From Novymonas esmeraldas (taxonomy: Eukaryota > Euglenozoa > Kinetoplastea > Trypanosomatida > Trypanosomatidae): DNA of 64,000 bases. Location: the NCBI GenBank assembly GCA_019188245.1, contig JAECZO010000089.1, forward strand, positions 64,501-128,500. The letters are read 5' to 3'. Below the pieces are notes generated by a model. It did no database searches and was not told the origin of the DNA. It saw nothing but the letters and a program-made list of their open reading frames with translations. Of this stretch, positions 1-7,975 are shown in pieces; the stretch's first letter is position 1; every line of letters begins with the position of its first letter. The position numbers and the translations under genes are program-made.

Positions 1-459
1 TTGACGCGCAGCGGCGGAGATGGGAGGCAGCCGATCGCCCCCGTGTGCGGAGGACGTTCGCTGTAGTGGACGCCTCAGCGCCGGTGGCAGCCCGTCCTTC
101 TCTGTTGACGCGGGAGAAGCGGCGCTGGTTGCAGAGCTTCCGGCTTGGGAAGACGTGGGAAACCGAGACGAAGTGAGACCATGATGCGACCCAGACCCCG
201 CCGCACCGTGGACGCCGCCATTGGAGCTTGTGTCCGTGTAGTTGTTCTGCTCGCTGCTGCGTAGTGTCTGAGTTGCGAAGATACTGCGCATGCTCTCGAT
301 CTGGGCGACATAACGCTGATGTGTCGTGCGTGCCGTGGCAGTGTCACTGAACAACTTGCACACGAGAAAGTACTCAGACAAAAGGAGAGAGCTGTTCGAC
401 GGCTGTAGGCGCTGGCCCATGAGCGAGTGCGCCACGCTAGCGTCTCTCACTGAGTACAT
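1..459 (-). CDS. Hypothetical protein, N-terminal part, runs off the left edge
   Basis: An open frame of 153 codons begins at the ATG at 459-457 and is still open at base 1, so the gene continues outside the window. The first 60 or so residues look folded, with a run YVAQIESMRSIF that suggests an amphipathic helix. After about residue 65 the chain becomes rich in Ser, Gly, Ala and Pro, as in disordered regions. A clear pyrimidine tract and CTCTCTGCAG acceptor lie 50 bases upstream of this ATG, which supports the start and strand. The antisense-frame ORF over the same bases has no such support. I do not recognise the family. Confidence 0.6.
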   Translation of the reverse strand, partial: MYSVRDASVAHSLMGQRLQPSNSSLLLSEYFLVCKLFSDTATARTTHQRYVAQIESMRSIFATQTLRSSEQNNYTDTSSNGGVHGAAGSGSHHGLTSSRFPTSSQAGSSATSAASPASTEKDGLPPALRRPLQRTSSAHGGDRLPPISAAARQ

Positions 460-2043
460 TACAGCAGGCGGAGGACGGAAATGGGAGAGCAGTAGCAGAG
501 ATAGGTGTCTGCAGAGAGCGTGAGAGAAGGAGAAGAGGAAAAAAAAAAAGAAGAAGCTGTGAAAGAGGGAAGTTGTGAGAGGGATTGAGGGAGGAGGGGG
601 GCGGAGGAGGGACGGGTAGAGAAGAGGGACCGTTCTGGAAAGGAAACCCGAGAGCACACACACACACAAAATCAGTCTCAGCAATGGGAAGGAAAGAAAA
701 CTCTGGCGGCGAGGCAGGCCTTCGACGACCACAGAAACAAACAAACGGAGCGCAAAGAAAAAAAAAAAAAAACAACAACAACTGACGATCAACGCACTCC
801 TTTTTTTTTTTTTCTTCCTCCAAGCGCGCTTGCTTGGATGGAGGCACGCGCAGATGGCGCAAAAGCAGCAGGCGGATGTACGGCACCGCGGAGCAACAGG
901 TATGGGAGTGGAGGCAGCAGAGTCACGTGCTGCAGATGACTGGGGGTTGCGACCTACAGCAGACCTTAGATGAAACAGTGGTGCGCGAAGTGAGGGCAGG
1001 TCTTGCAAGGACGGGTGGTGTTTTGGTGAGAGAGAGAGACTGTGTCGTGGTCATGTAAGAAGGCGAGGAAGGAGCTCCGCTGTCTCGTCTCACTCCTTCC
1101 TATCCCACTTTTGTCGAGCAGAGACTACCGCAGGTACGAGGGTCCTGAAATCCTACCTCACTGCAACGTGAGACGACTAAAAAGAGAGCGCGTTTCGTGT
1201 AGATGGGCGCGTACGGAATGTGCTGAAGCACGGGGGAGGAGCAAGCTGGGACAGCAAGCTGCGAGTGGGCTCCTCCAGCCGCGCTGCGCGAGGCTTGTGT
1301 GATCGCAGGGGAACAGAGGAAGGCGCGTGAGTGGGAGGGGAGTGGAGGACAGAGAACAAAAGAGTACAAGGTAGTGCCTGCCGCCCTGAGCAAAGCCGAT
1401 GAACAGAGAGAGAGAGGCATCAAGGCGACACAGCAGAAGCTACCCGTACTCGTCAGCACAGACTGGCTCAGGGGATGCGGCGCGCATCGACACCGGTCGG
1501 AGCACGCACGACCCTACATGGCAGAGGTGCCTTCCTCAATTCCACACAAACCCACTACTTTTTCTTTACACTGTGAGGCGTAGAGCCTCGCTGACCCGAC
1601 GCTGAATGGGGCGCGAGGGAGGTGAGAAAGCAAGACAGACAGGAGAGAAAGTAGCGCCTACCCTGTAAGAGAGAGAGAGAGAGGAGGTCGCTGAAACACG
1701 TCATCGATGGGGAGGTAGTGCCTTTGCGGCAATACCTCTCTCATGTCCCACGTACACCATTGCTCACACCAACAAGGACTACACGCTTCGCGAAGTGCTC
1801 CCTTGAGGCCCCCCCCCATTCCACGCCGCCATCACAGCGGTGAGGAGGCCCACAGAGAGAGAGAGAGGATGAGTGCGAGGGTACCGAGCGCGATGATAAC
1901 AGCAACCAGCTCAGGGACACCTGCCACGGCGAGCGGCGCGTGCGGTGCCGACGGGTGCGGTTCGTCGGGCTCGTAAAAGAGAGTCCTTGCTGCAAAAAAA
2001 AAAAAAAAACGTCGGCTCTCTGACAGAAACGCAAGGTCAGCGT
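460..2043. other. Intergenic region, no gene seen
   Basis: About 1.6 kb between ISD11 and the left-edge gene, expected to hold the ISD11 3' UTR and the next 5' UTR. It contains homopolymer tracts (plus-strand A at 539-549, 758-772 and 1994-2009; T at 801-813) and many GA-rich stretches. The reading frames here are low in complexity. Confidence 0.6.
509..549 (-). promoter_or_regulatory. Trans-splice acceptor for the left-edge gene
   Basis: On the minus strand a T-run (549-539) is followed by a C/T-rich stretch ending in CTCTCTGCAG, with the AG at 510-509. This is the kinetoplastid spliced-leader acceptor layout. It would give a genomic 5' UTR of about 49 bases before the ATG at 459. Confidence 0.55.
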
Positions 2044-2367
2044 CTATTCAATAATCGGCCTACCCGGGCTAGCACTCTGCTTGTCGTGGGATTTCTGTGC
2101 GATAGAGTCAATGTACACAGGCCTGTTGGCGTACATCTGATTCACCACCACCATGCGCTGCAGCTGGCGCAGTTTTTCGCGTCCTTCCGCAGCTGCAAAC
2201 TTTTTTTGTGCCTCCACAGGGAGAAGCGCGATCGCGGCAAAGTCATCCTTCACGTGCTGAACGAAGTAGTGGCGAAAATTGTAGTCACGAAAACCGCGCG
2301 CTGTCCGAATCATCTGCCCACGCAGCCGCTCGACTGACTTGTGCACTACCGGCGCCGGTGCGGACAT
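2044..2367 (-). CDS. ISD11: ISD11 / LYRM4-like iron-sulfur cluster assembly factor
   Basis: A 107-residue protein matching the layout of human ISD11 (LYRM4). The family's RFSAYNYRTYAVRRIRDAF region is mirrored here by GFRDYNFRHYFVQHVKDDF (residues 25-43), and the helix leading into HIGQLYS is mirrored by VVVNQMYA. In other eukaryotes ISD11 stabilises the cysteine desulfurase Nfs1 in the mitochondrial matrix and is needed for Fe-S cluster and thiolated-tRNA synthesis. The ATG at 2367 is preferred because the in-frame codon further upstream (2466) is TTG. The LYR tripeptide appears as LRG, so the eponymous tyrosine is missing (see findings). The family assignment rests on the whole-length pattern rather than on that motif. 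Confidence 0.85.
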   Translation of the reverse strand: MSAPAPVVHKSVERLRGQMIRTARGFRDYNFRHYFVQHVKDDFAAIALLPVEAQKKFAAAEGREKLRQLQRMVVVNQMYANRPVYIDSIAQKSHDKQSASPGRPIIE

Positions 2368-2484
2368 CCTGACACCTCCTTGTAGCGCTTTTTTTTTGTT
2401 GTTGTTGTTTCTGCGCTTCAGGTAGGGAGAGCTGTTGCAATGCAGGTGGGGGAGGCTCGAGGACAAGAAGAAGGTCGGTCGCTA

Positions 2485-2522
2485 GTGCGTGTGCGTGTGC
2501 GTGTGCGTGTGCGTGTGCGTGT
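2485..2522. repeat. (GTGTGC)n microsatellite
   Basis: About six tandem copies of a six-base GTGTGC unit lie in the region that would become the ISD11 5' leader. Confidence 0.85.
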
Positions 2523-2547
2523 CTGCTGTGCACCACCAAGGGTTCTG

Positions 2548-2574
2548 CTAAGAGAGATGAAAAAAAAAAAAAAA
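2548..2574 (-). promoter_or_regulatory. Probable trans-splice acceptor for ISD11
   Basis: On the minus strand a 15-base T-run (2574-2560) leads into CATCTCTCTTAG with the AG at 2549-2548. This would give a leader of about 180 bases before the ISD11 ATG, including the GTGTGC repeat. Confidence 0.5.
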
Positions 2575-3091
2575 GTCGTGCAGTTCGGAGGGATCGAAGG
2601 CAATGCGGTGGAGACAGACGTGCGCGGAGGAGGAGGATGAGAGAGAGAGAGAAAGAGGAACGGATTGGTGCAGCGCGGTGAAAGATATGTCCCCTTTCAT
2701 CAGCAGCTACAAAGACCGTGCCACCTAGTGCGCCATGCCAGTTGGAAGAGCTATGCCAATTAGCACAAACCAGCAGCCTCTCCAGCTCGCGGCCAAGAGA
2801 TTCACGCCAGAAACCAGCGACTGCTAGTCACCACCGGGTGAGTCACAGTCCCTTTTCTACAACTACTTTTCCTCTCTCCTTTGTCCTTTGTCCTTTCTCT
2901 TTTTTTTTTTTTTTTTGCGCGTCCAGAGTTTTAGTCTTGTTAAACGTAGCTGGTCCACGAGTGTCAGCGTGCGAGCGAGAGCTGGCACGCACACGCACAG
3001 CTGTGTAGAAGCGTGCGCACAGCTCTTGCTCTTCCTCAAAGATCCACACGGAGGACGGAGAGTTGTGCCTCTCCACTCGTTGCATCGCACC

Positions 3092-3637
3092 TTATGTCAT
3101 GCGGGCCTCGTCGCGGAGGTACTCGCCAACATCGGCTTCATGAAAGAGAACTTGAGAGTTCATTTCACACTTGCGGCACTCCAGCGTGCTTTGAGCCGCC
3201 ACACCAAAGCCAAGCGGGATGTCTCCCATCGAGAACACGGCGACCTTCTGGTACTTCGGCGTCGACTCGGTGACGCGGCCGAGGCCCGCACGGCTGATGT
3301 TGCCCCCATACAAGAACTTCTGCTCCTGATTCGGCTTGACCCAGATCTTGAAGAGCGAGTACTGCGCAATGTACTCCAGGGCTGTCACCTGGATGCGCAC
3401 GTTTCCATTGTGCGTGACCTTGGCGAACAGGACGCCTATGCCCATCAGGTTGTTCTTGGATACGCAGCTGGCGAGCTTCGCGAGACGAAGCGGCATGTAC
3501 CAGATGCGGTTCTTGTGAAGGCGAAACACATGCTCCTCTTCACCCTTGCGTTCCAGAAGGTGCGTTGTGTTGGCGCCAATATACTGGGCAAGCTTGTCAA
3601 AGAGCTTCTTCGTCTCCTCATCCGTGAGTGGCCTCAT
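3092..3637 (-). CDS. NIP7: NIP7, 60S ribosome biogenesis factor
   Basis: A 181-residue protein, almost the same length as human NIP7 (180), opening MRPLTDEET as the family does. The pre-PUA half contains YIGAN and FRLHKNRIWY. The C-terminal PUA domain contains FLYGGNISRAGLGR and MGDIPLGFGVAAQST. NIP7 is a nucleolar factor for 27S pre-rRNA processing and 60S maturation, and its PUA domain binds RNA. The ATG at 3637 is chosen because the in-frame codon two residues upstream is GTG and because it matches the human N-terminus exactly. No odd features; a conserved housekeeping gene. Confidence 0.95.
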   Translation of the reverse strand: MRPLTDEETKKLFDKLAQYIGANTTHLLERKGEEEHVFRLHKNRIWYMPLRLAKLASCVSKNNLMGIGVLFAKVTHNGNVRIQVTALEYIAQYSLFKIWVKPNQEQKFLYGGNISRAGLGRVTESTPKYQKVAVFSMGDIPLGFGVAAQSTLECRKCEMNSQVLFHEADVGEYLRDEARMT

Positions 3638-4111
3638 TCGCACGGTGCTAGAGAGGCTGGAAAGGAGTTAGTCGCGCACTTCTAGACACGTTGACAGAGC
3701 GGTTAAATCAAAGCACTCCTTCGTTCTCGTCCGACCCAGAGAGCATGTTTGCACATCCGGCAGCAAACGCGGTGTCGTAACAGCGGGAAAATGCGCAGAG
3801 GAAGGGGGGGGGAAAGAGGAGGAAGTGAGGTGTCAGAGGTTGGAGGAGAAGGACCGAGAGCAAGAGAGGTAGAGCAAGAAAAAAAAAAAGGGACAGAGGG
3901 AGAAGAAAGACGTCTCTTGGATTCCTTCTACCGCACTGAAACTACCGTGGTACCGAGGGACAGAGAGAGAGAGCGGTGACTCGGGGGAGCAAGAGGCACG
4001 TCCTGGTCACTTTAGTTTTTTTTTTTTTTTGCCAGACTAGCCTCGGTTTGACAGGTGCAGTGTGTTGAGCAGAGGAAGGCAAACAATGAGAGAAACGTAA
4101 CATGGGTTTCG
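3638..4111. other. Intergenic region between the SNARE gene and NIP7
   Basis: This holds plus-strand homopolymers (A at 3879-3889, T at 4017-4030) and a GA-rich block. A pyrimidine-rich stretch ending TCCTTTCCAG at 3658-3657 (minus strand) is a plausible NIP7 splice acceptor, giving a leader of about 19 bases. No gene seen. Confidence 0.55.
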
Positions 4112-4939
4112 TTAAAGGAGGATACAACTACCCTGACTTTCGCGGGCCTTTTCCAGCTCGATCTGCGCCTTGGATGCACTCACTAACGCTCTGTCTACAT
4201 TGTAGTCGATTCGGTCCAGCATGGTACCGTGGTCGATGACCATAGTGTGCAAGTCTTCGAACATATTGTGGAGCTCGTGGATACTATCAAGAATATCCTT
4301 GACTTCCTTGTTTGTCTGATCGCGTTGCATCTCTTCAATGAGGAGGGACTGCACATCTTGATCGGTGAAGCCCATTTCCAAAAACCGAGACGTCCGCTCC
4401 TCTTGTTGCACGACATCATATGCTGCATCCGTGCCGATCTTCATGTACTTGCACGACTTTTTTTCACGACGGCGGAGTTGCGCACCGAAGAGCTCTTGTG
4501 TCGACTTGAACTGCAACGCTAGCTCCTTGAGCTGGGCTGTCAGCTGCATCTGTACACTTTTCACCATACGCACCTCCTCCTCCACGTAGGAGCTCTTTAG
4601 TTGAGTACCTACAACAATAATATGCTCCAGTTTTTTTAGAGATGTTTGAATTTCGACAGCCTGCCGATCGATCGCTGCTCGAAGTCTGCCCTCCTCATCC
4701 TCATTGCGAAGCTTCGGCTTTAAAAAGAGAGCATGTTGCGCGCTGAGCTCCGCTATTTGGCGAGAAAGCGCCGCCGTGTTCTCTTGGAGGTCGGCCGGAA
4801 GTCTGCTCCACAGCGGCACGACAAGTAGTTCATCAGCACACCTCCGTCCGGTTGCTGATGGAGACGCCCCGTTCTCCTTCTGTACTTCAGCACGCCGTTC
4901 CGCGAACTCATCGAAGCGGTCCCTGACCTTGAGGTCCAT
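4112..4939 (-). CDS. Syntaxin-16/Tlg2-like Qa-SNARE with CaaX-type C-terminus and no membrane anchor
   Basis: A 275-residue protein laid out like syntaxin 16. It has an N-terminal helical region with the PLW...LQ..IAEL segment (about 40-70), the GFTDQD stretch (190-195) equivalent to human GFTEDQ, and a SNARE helix at about 208-265 containing LDRIDYNV, identical to syntaxin 16. Syntaxin 16 homologues act in endosome-to-Golgi fusion. Two features are abnormal. The zero-layer position, Gln in Qa-SNAREs, is His237 (codon CAC). The chain ends ARESQGSCILL with no transmembrane helix; CILL fits a geranylgeranylation-type CaaX box, as an alternative anchor. The ATG at 4939 opens MDLKVRDRF; upstream in-frame codons encode low-complexity sequence. 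The codons after the stop are mildly hydrophobic, so loss of an ancestral anchor is possible. Confidence 0.85.
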   Translation of the reverse strand: MDLKVRDRFDEFAERRAEVQKENGASPSATGRRCADELLVVPLWSRLPADLQENTAALSRQIAELSAQHALFLKPKLRNEDEEGRLRAAIDRQAVEIQTSLKKLEHIIVVGTQLKSSYVEEEVRMVKSVQMQLTAQLKELALQFKSTQELFGAQLRRREKKSCKYMKIGTDAAYDVVQQEERTSRFLEMGFTDQDVQSLLIEEMQRDQTNKEVKDILDSIHELHNMFEDLHTMVIDHGTMLDRIDYNVDRALVSASKAQIELEKARESQGSCILL

Positions 4940-5873
4940 GAGTGAGTGGGACACTGCGGTCCTCAACGGTTTTGCGTCAAAACAAAAAATAAAAAAAGGG
5001 CGAGAGAAGAAGGGAGGGTGAGGAGAGGGGAAGCATTGAAAGCAGGAAACCGCGCCATGACGAAGAGGGGGTATCGTGTTGCTATGAACCACAGTGATCT
5101 AGAGCACCGTGTCACTGAAAACTGAGCACAACACTGACACAGAACTACAGTGCACCTGTTCGTGCTCGAGAACGTGAGTGGTCTGAGTGTCGTGATGTGC
5201 CGTCCGCGTCGTTGATGAGGAGAGAATGACCGGAGAGGGGAGAGGGGCAAAAGAGCGAGGCATGCTGTGCCTCAAGAGAGAGGGCCACCTCAGCGACAAC
5301 GGAATGTTGTGCACTTTAGTGTTCTTGGAAGTATGACAAGATCTCCTGGCCGCCGCAATGGTGGCACTCTGTGACAGTGATGAAAAAAAAAAAAAAAAGA
5401 CGTGGAAAGTAGGACAGTCGCTGGTGGTAGAGTGGCGCTTACACGCCACAGGGCACCGGTGGAGCTATCACGGGAGGTCTGACTATCTCCGTTTCCTTTG
5501 TATCACAGGACAGAAGAGATAGTGGCGCTGCAAAGATGCAGGGCTGCATCTCTGCAGCACCCGCGCCCTGCACCGCTGTCGACAGAGTAGTTGGGAGCTC
5601 TTGTAGAGAGAACGAAGAAGCCATCGTCCCATAGAAAATCGAAAAAAAAAAAAACAACAACAAAAACGGCAACAGCCATAAAGTGCAACAGGACTTTTCT
5701 GACGATAAATGGGAGCAACGTAGGCTGTTTCAGGAAGGAGAAAAGCAAGAAGAAAGAATGCCTCACCTCTGGGCGAAAAAAAAAAAAAGGCAACCACGTC
5801 AGGTCACCCAGGCTTCTCAAAGGGGAAAATGTGAACTGCCGTGACACAGAAGCGGGTCTGCGGTTGGGGCACT
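4940..5873. other. Intergenic region downstream of the aminotransferase gene
   Basis: About 0.9 kb with plus-strand A-runs at 5383-5398, 5642-5653 and 5780-5792, which are pyrimidine tracts on the transcribed strand. It should contain the aminotransferase 3' UTR and the SNARE 5' UTR. The ORFs present consist of homopolymer-derived residues and are not credible. Confidence 0.6.
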
Positions 5874-7118
5874 CTACGAGAGGTACTGATGCAGCTTTTG
5901 GAGCCTCACAGCTGCAGCTTCCAGCTCGCTCTGAGGCTTGCAACAGGCGAAGCGGACGTAGTTCTCGTAGAGAGGCTTGCTCTGCTCGCTGCAAAACGCT
6001 GTTACGGGAATCGCACACACACCGATTGTCTTGGTGAGCCACAGACAGAACTGCCAATCCTTTGCATGCGACTTGTTGGCAGGGTCGTAGTAGTGCCGTG
6101 TGTCCACCTTCGTGATGTCGGCAAGGACGAAGAAGCCCCCGTTCGGCTTGACTGGGGTCAAACCGTTGGCAGCGAGCATGCTGCACACTTGATCCACTCG
6201 AGCGGCGTATTCATCGCGCAGTGTACTGTAAAAGTCGCTTTCTTCAGCTTGCGCCATGGCCCTTGCGATGGCCAGCTGAAAAGGTGTAGAGCAGCAGAAG
6301 GTCTGATAAGAAACAGCCTGCGTGATGGGTGTGGTAAGCTGGGTGCACCCGATCGCCCACCCAATCTTCCAGCCGGTGCATGAGAAGGTCTTTCCGGCGC
6401 TGCACAGCGTAATTGTGCGCTCCCACATGCCGGGCAGCGATGCGATGGAGACATGCGGTTTGCCGTAGGTGAGGTGCATGTATACTTCGTCGGCAATTAC
6501 GACCACATCAAACTGCTTCGCGACTTCGGCAATCACCTCGAGTTCCTCCCGGTCCCAGACCTTGCCTGGTATGTTCTGCGGTGTGTTGATGAGGATGAAC
6601 TTCGTCTTTTCATTGACCACTTCAAGGAGAGCCTCGCGGGTGAGAGCCCAGCTGTCAGCTGATTCAGTGGACGGCCGCAGAGCGACGTACTTGGTGACGC
6701 CGTGGTTGATAAAAATGTCCTGGTAGTAGGCGTCATAGAAAGGTTCGATGAGTACAACCTCGTCACCGTGGTTGATGAAGGCCTGGAGTGTGGCGTTGAG
6801 CGCCTGCGTGACGCCGTTCGTCACAACGATGTCGGCAGGCTGAATCTCTCGAGAGAAACGCTTCGAGTAGTCTCTGCACAGTCGCGCGACGAGCTCCGCG
6901 TTACCGCGAGGTGGGCAGTACTGGTGGGACAGAGGCGCCTGCGCGCTTGCTGCGAGAACGTTGCTCAGCTCGTCGAGGAGGAACTGAGGCGGGGAAAGGC
7001 TGGGGAAGCCTTGGCCTAGGTTGACTGCTTTGTGCTTGTTGGCAAGTGGCGTCATTTCTTCCCAAATGGAGCTGGTGGGAAGACCTTGAAAACGCTGAGC
7101 CGTGGAGAATTTCGACAT
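5874..7118 (-). CDS. Kynurenine aminotransferase-like class I/II PLP aminotransferase
   Basis: A 414-residue fold-type I aminotransferase of the KAT I / glutamine transaminase K group. Visible landmarks are NLGQGFP near residue 33, the Y-containing HQYCPPRG segment, ADEVY at 209-213 (Asp to the PLP ring nitrogen), SAGKTFSCTGWKIGW with the Schiff-base Lys243, and YVRF near the C-terminus with the carboxylate-binding Arg. Such enzymes transaminate kynurenine, glutamine or methionine and can show cysteine-conjugate beta-lyase activity. The ATG at 7118 opens MSKFSTAQRFQGLP, like the family; the open frame continues upstream through GC-rich DNA but is not conserved-looking. The usual NPxG loop reads QNIPG (182-185). 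The exact substrate cannot be told from sequence. Confidence 0.9.
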   Translation of the reverse strand: MSKFSTAQRFQGLPTSSIWEEMTPLANKHKAVNLGQGFPSLSPPQFLLDELSNVLAASAQAPLSHQYCPPRGNAELVARLCRDYSKRFSREIQPADIVVTNGVTQALNATLQAFINHGDEVVLIEPFYDAYYQDIFINHGVTKYVALRPSTESADSWALTREALLEVVNEKTKFILINTPQNIPGKVWDREELEVIAEVAKQFDVVVIADEVYMHLTYGKPHVSIASLPGMWERTITLCSAGKTFSCTGWKIGWAIGCTQLTTPITQAVSYQTFCCSTPFQLAIARAMAQAEESDFYSTLRDEYAARVDQVCSMLAANGLTPVKPNGGFFVLADITKVDTRHYYDPANKSHAKDWQFCLWLTKTIGVCAIPVTAFCSEQSKPLYENYVRFACCKPQSELEAAAVRLQKLHQYLS

Positions 7119-7766
7119 TGTTCTCAGGTGAACAAAAAAACAAAAAAAGGAAGATTCTACGCGACGCGGCGGCTGTGCCAAACAGAGGTGATTCGGAGGA
7201 GGATTGATCGTATGCGCACAGCAGACTGCTGGATGGAATGGGTGTTGTGAGGCAAGGGGGAGCGAAAAGAAAAAAGAAGAAAACAAGGAGGTCGAGGGAG
7301 ACAGAGGAGGAAAGTGGGGCAAAGGAAAGGGCGCTAATAGGCACTGGGAATCGGAGGCGGCTGTCTGTACAGCAGCTTTCCCGCTTTGCTGAGTTGGAGG
7401 ACGGCGCGCGCACGTGCGATGGCGGCCGGGCGAACTGCGAGGAGATTCCAAACTGTGGGCCTGTAGTTCTAGAGGGGTCGGGTGCACCTTCGAGGCGGTG
7501 CCGCGGCAAAGGGGGGTGGTGGTGGGGCGAGGGTGTTGAGAGGGGCGCGGCGCCGGCGGTGCTCCCCCCCCCCCCCGCCGCCGCCCGCGCTCGCCGGGTG
7601 CCCGTTTTTCGGTGATGGGGGAGGAGGGAAAAGGGGGGAAGGTCCTTCTGCCCGCTTTTCCTCCTCCTTGGCGGCGCCGCCCGCCTCCTCTCCTTGAGTG
7701 CGCTGTCTTGGGTGTTGGCCCGCCATGGTTACTACAATGGGCCACCACGCCGGGTTCGACATCGTT
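7119..7766. other. GC-rich spacer between the aminotransferase gene and tRNA-Lys
   Basis: This includes a C-run at about 7566-7575 and dense CCG/GGC sequence. The open frames through it are long only because the region is GC-rich. Confidence 0.6.
7123..7152 (-). promoter_or_regulatory. Possible trans-splice acceptor for the aminotransferase gene
   Basis: On the minus strand CTTCCTTTTTTTG, a second T-run and TTCACCTGAG (AG at 7124-7123) sit just before the ATG at 7118. The implied leader is very short, so an AG further upstream may be used instead. Confidence 0.4.
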
Positions 7767-7839
7767 GCATTCCTAGCTCAGTCGGTAGAGCGCACGGCTC
7801 TTAACCGTGTGGTCGTGGGTTCGATCCCCACGGAGTGCG
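7767..7839 (+). tRNA. tRNA-Lys: tRNA-Lys (anticodon CUU)
   Basis: A 73-base cloverleaf folds cleanly. The acceptor arms GCATTCC / GGAGTGC pair fully with one T-G wobble, and the D-arm is GCTC / GAGC. The anticodon stem is CACGG / CCGTG around the loop CTCTTAA, so the anticodon is CTT (Lys, codon AAG). The T-arm GTGGG / CCCAC encloses TTCGATC, and the discriminator is G. The internal A box (TAGCTCAGTCGG, from 7774) and B box (GGTTCGATCCC, about 7818-7828) are present, followed at once by ten T residues. No CCA is encoded and there is no intron. It is the only plus-strand gene, lying within a unit otherwise transcribed leftwards. Confidence 0.97.
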
Positions 7840-7840
7840 C

Positions 7841-7850
7841 TTTTTTTTTT
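7841..7850 (+). terminator. RNA polymerase III terminator of tRNA-Lys
   Basis: A run of ten T residues begins two bases after the mature tRNA 3' end, typical of Pol III termination. Confidence 0.9.
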
Positions 7851-7975
7851 CTTTGTTGTTGTCGCGGCGGCGCTTCTTCCGTTCTTTTCGGGGCTCGCGC
7901 ACGCCGCGCTCTCCAGGCCAGGCCGAGGGCGGGGCGCTGTGTGTGTGTGCGCGTGTGCCCGCGGCCGCGGCCGCG

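Larger units (their letters stand above)
2368..3091. other. Intergenic region between NIP7 and ISD11
   Basis: This holds the NIP7 3' UTR and the ISD11 5' UTR, with a GTGTGC hexamer tract at 2485-2522 and a plus-strand T-run at 2900-2916. No coding sequence is supported. Confidence 0.6.

Noticed and set aside
1840-1993. A minus-strand frame just after a T-run and GCAG reads like a small tail-anchored protein (a hydrophobic stretch VAVIIALGTLALILSL near its end), loosely like Sec61 beta.
   Set aside because: It has no ATG, and the acceptor-like site is only about 50 bases after the ISD11 stop, too close for a separate trans-spliced gene. Kept only as a curiosity.
5503-6186. A 227-residue minus-strand ORF overlapping the end of the aminotransferase gene.
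   Set aside because: It is an out-of-frame shadow of the aminotransferase that runs into homopolymer-encoded Phe repeats.
7119-7748. In-frame upstream extension of the aminotransferase frame (about 210 extra codons).
   Set aside because: The sequence is GC-driven, not family-like, and a splice acceptor lies between it and the ATG at 7118.
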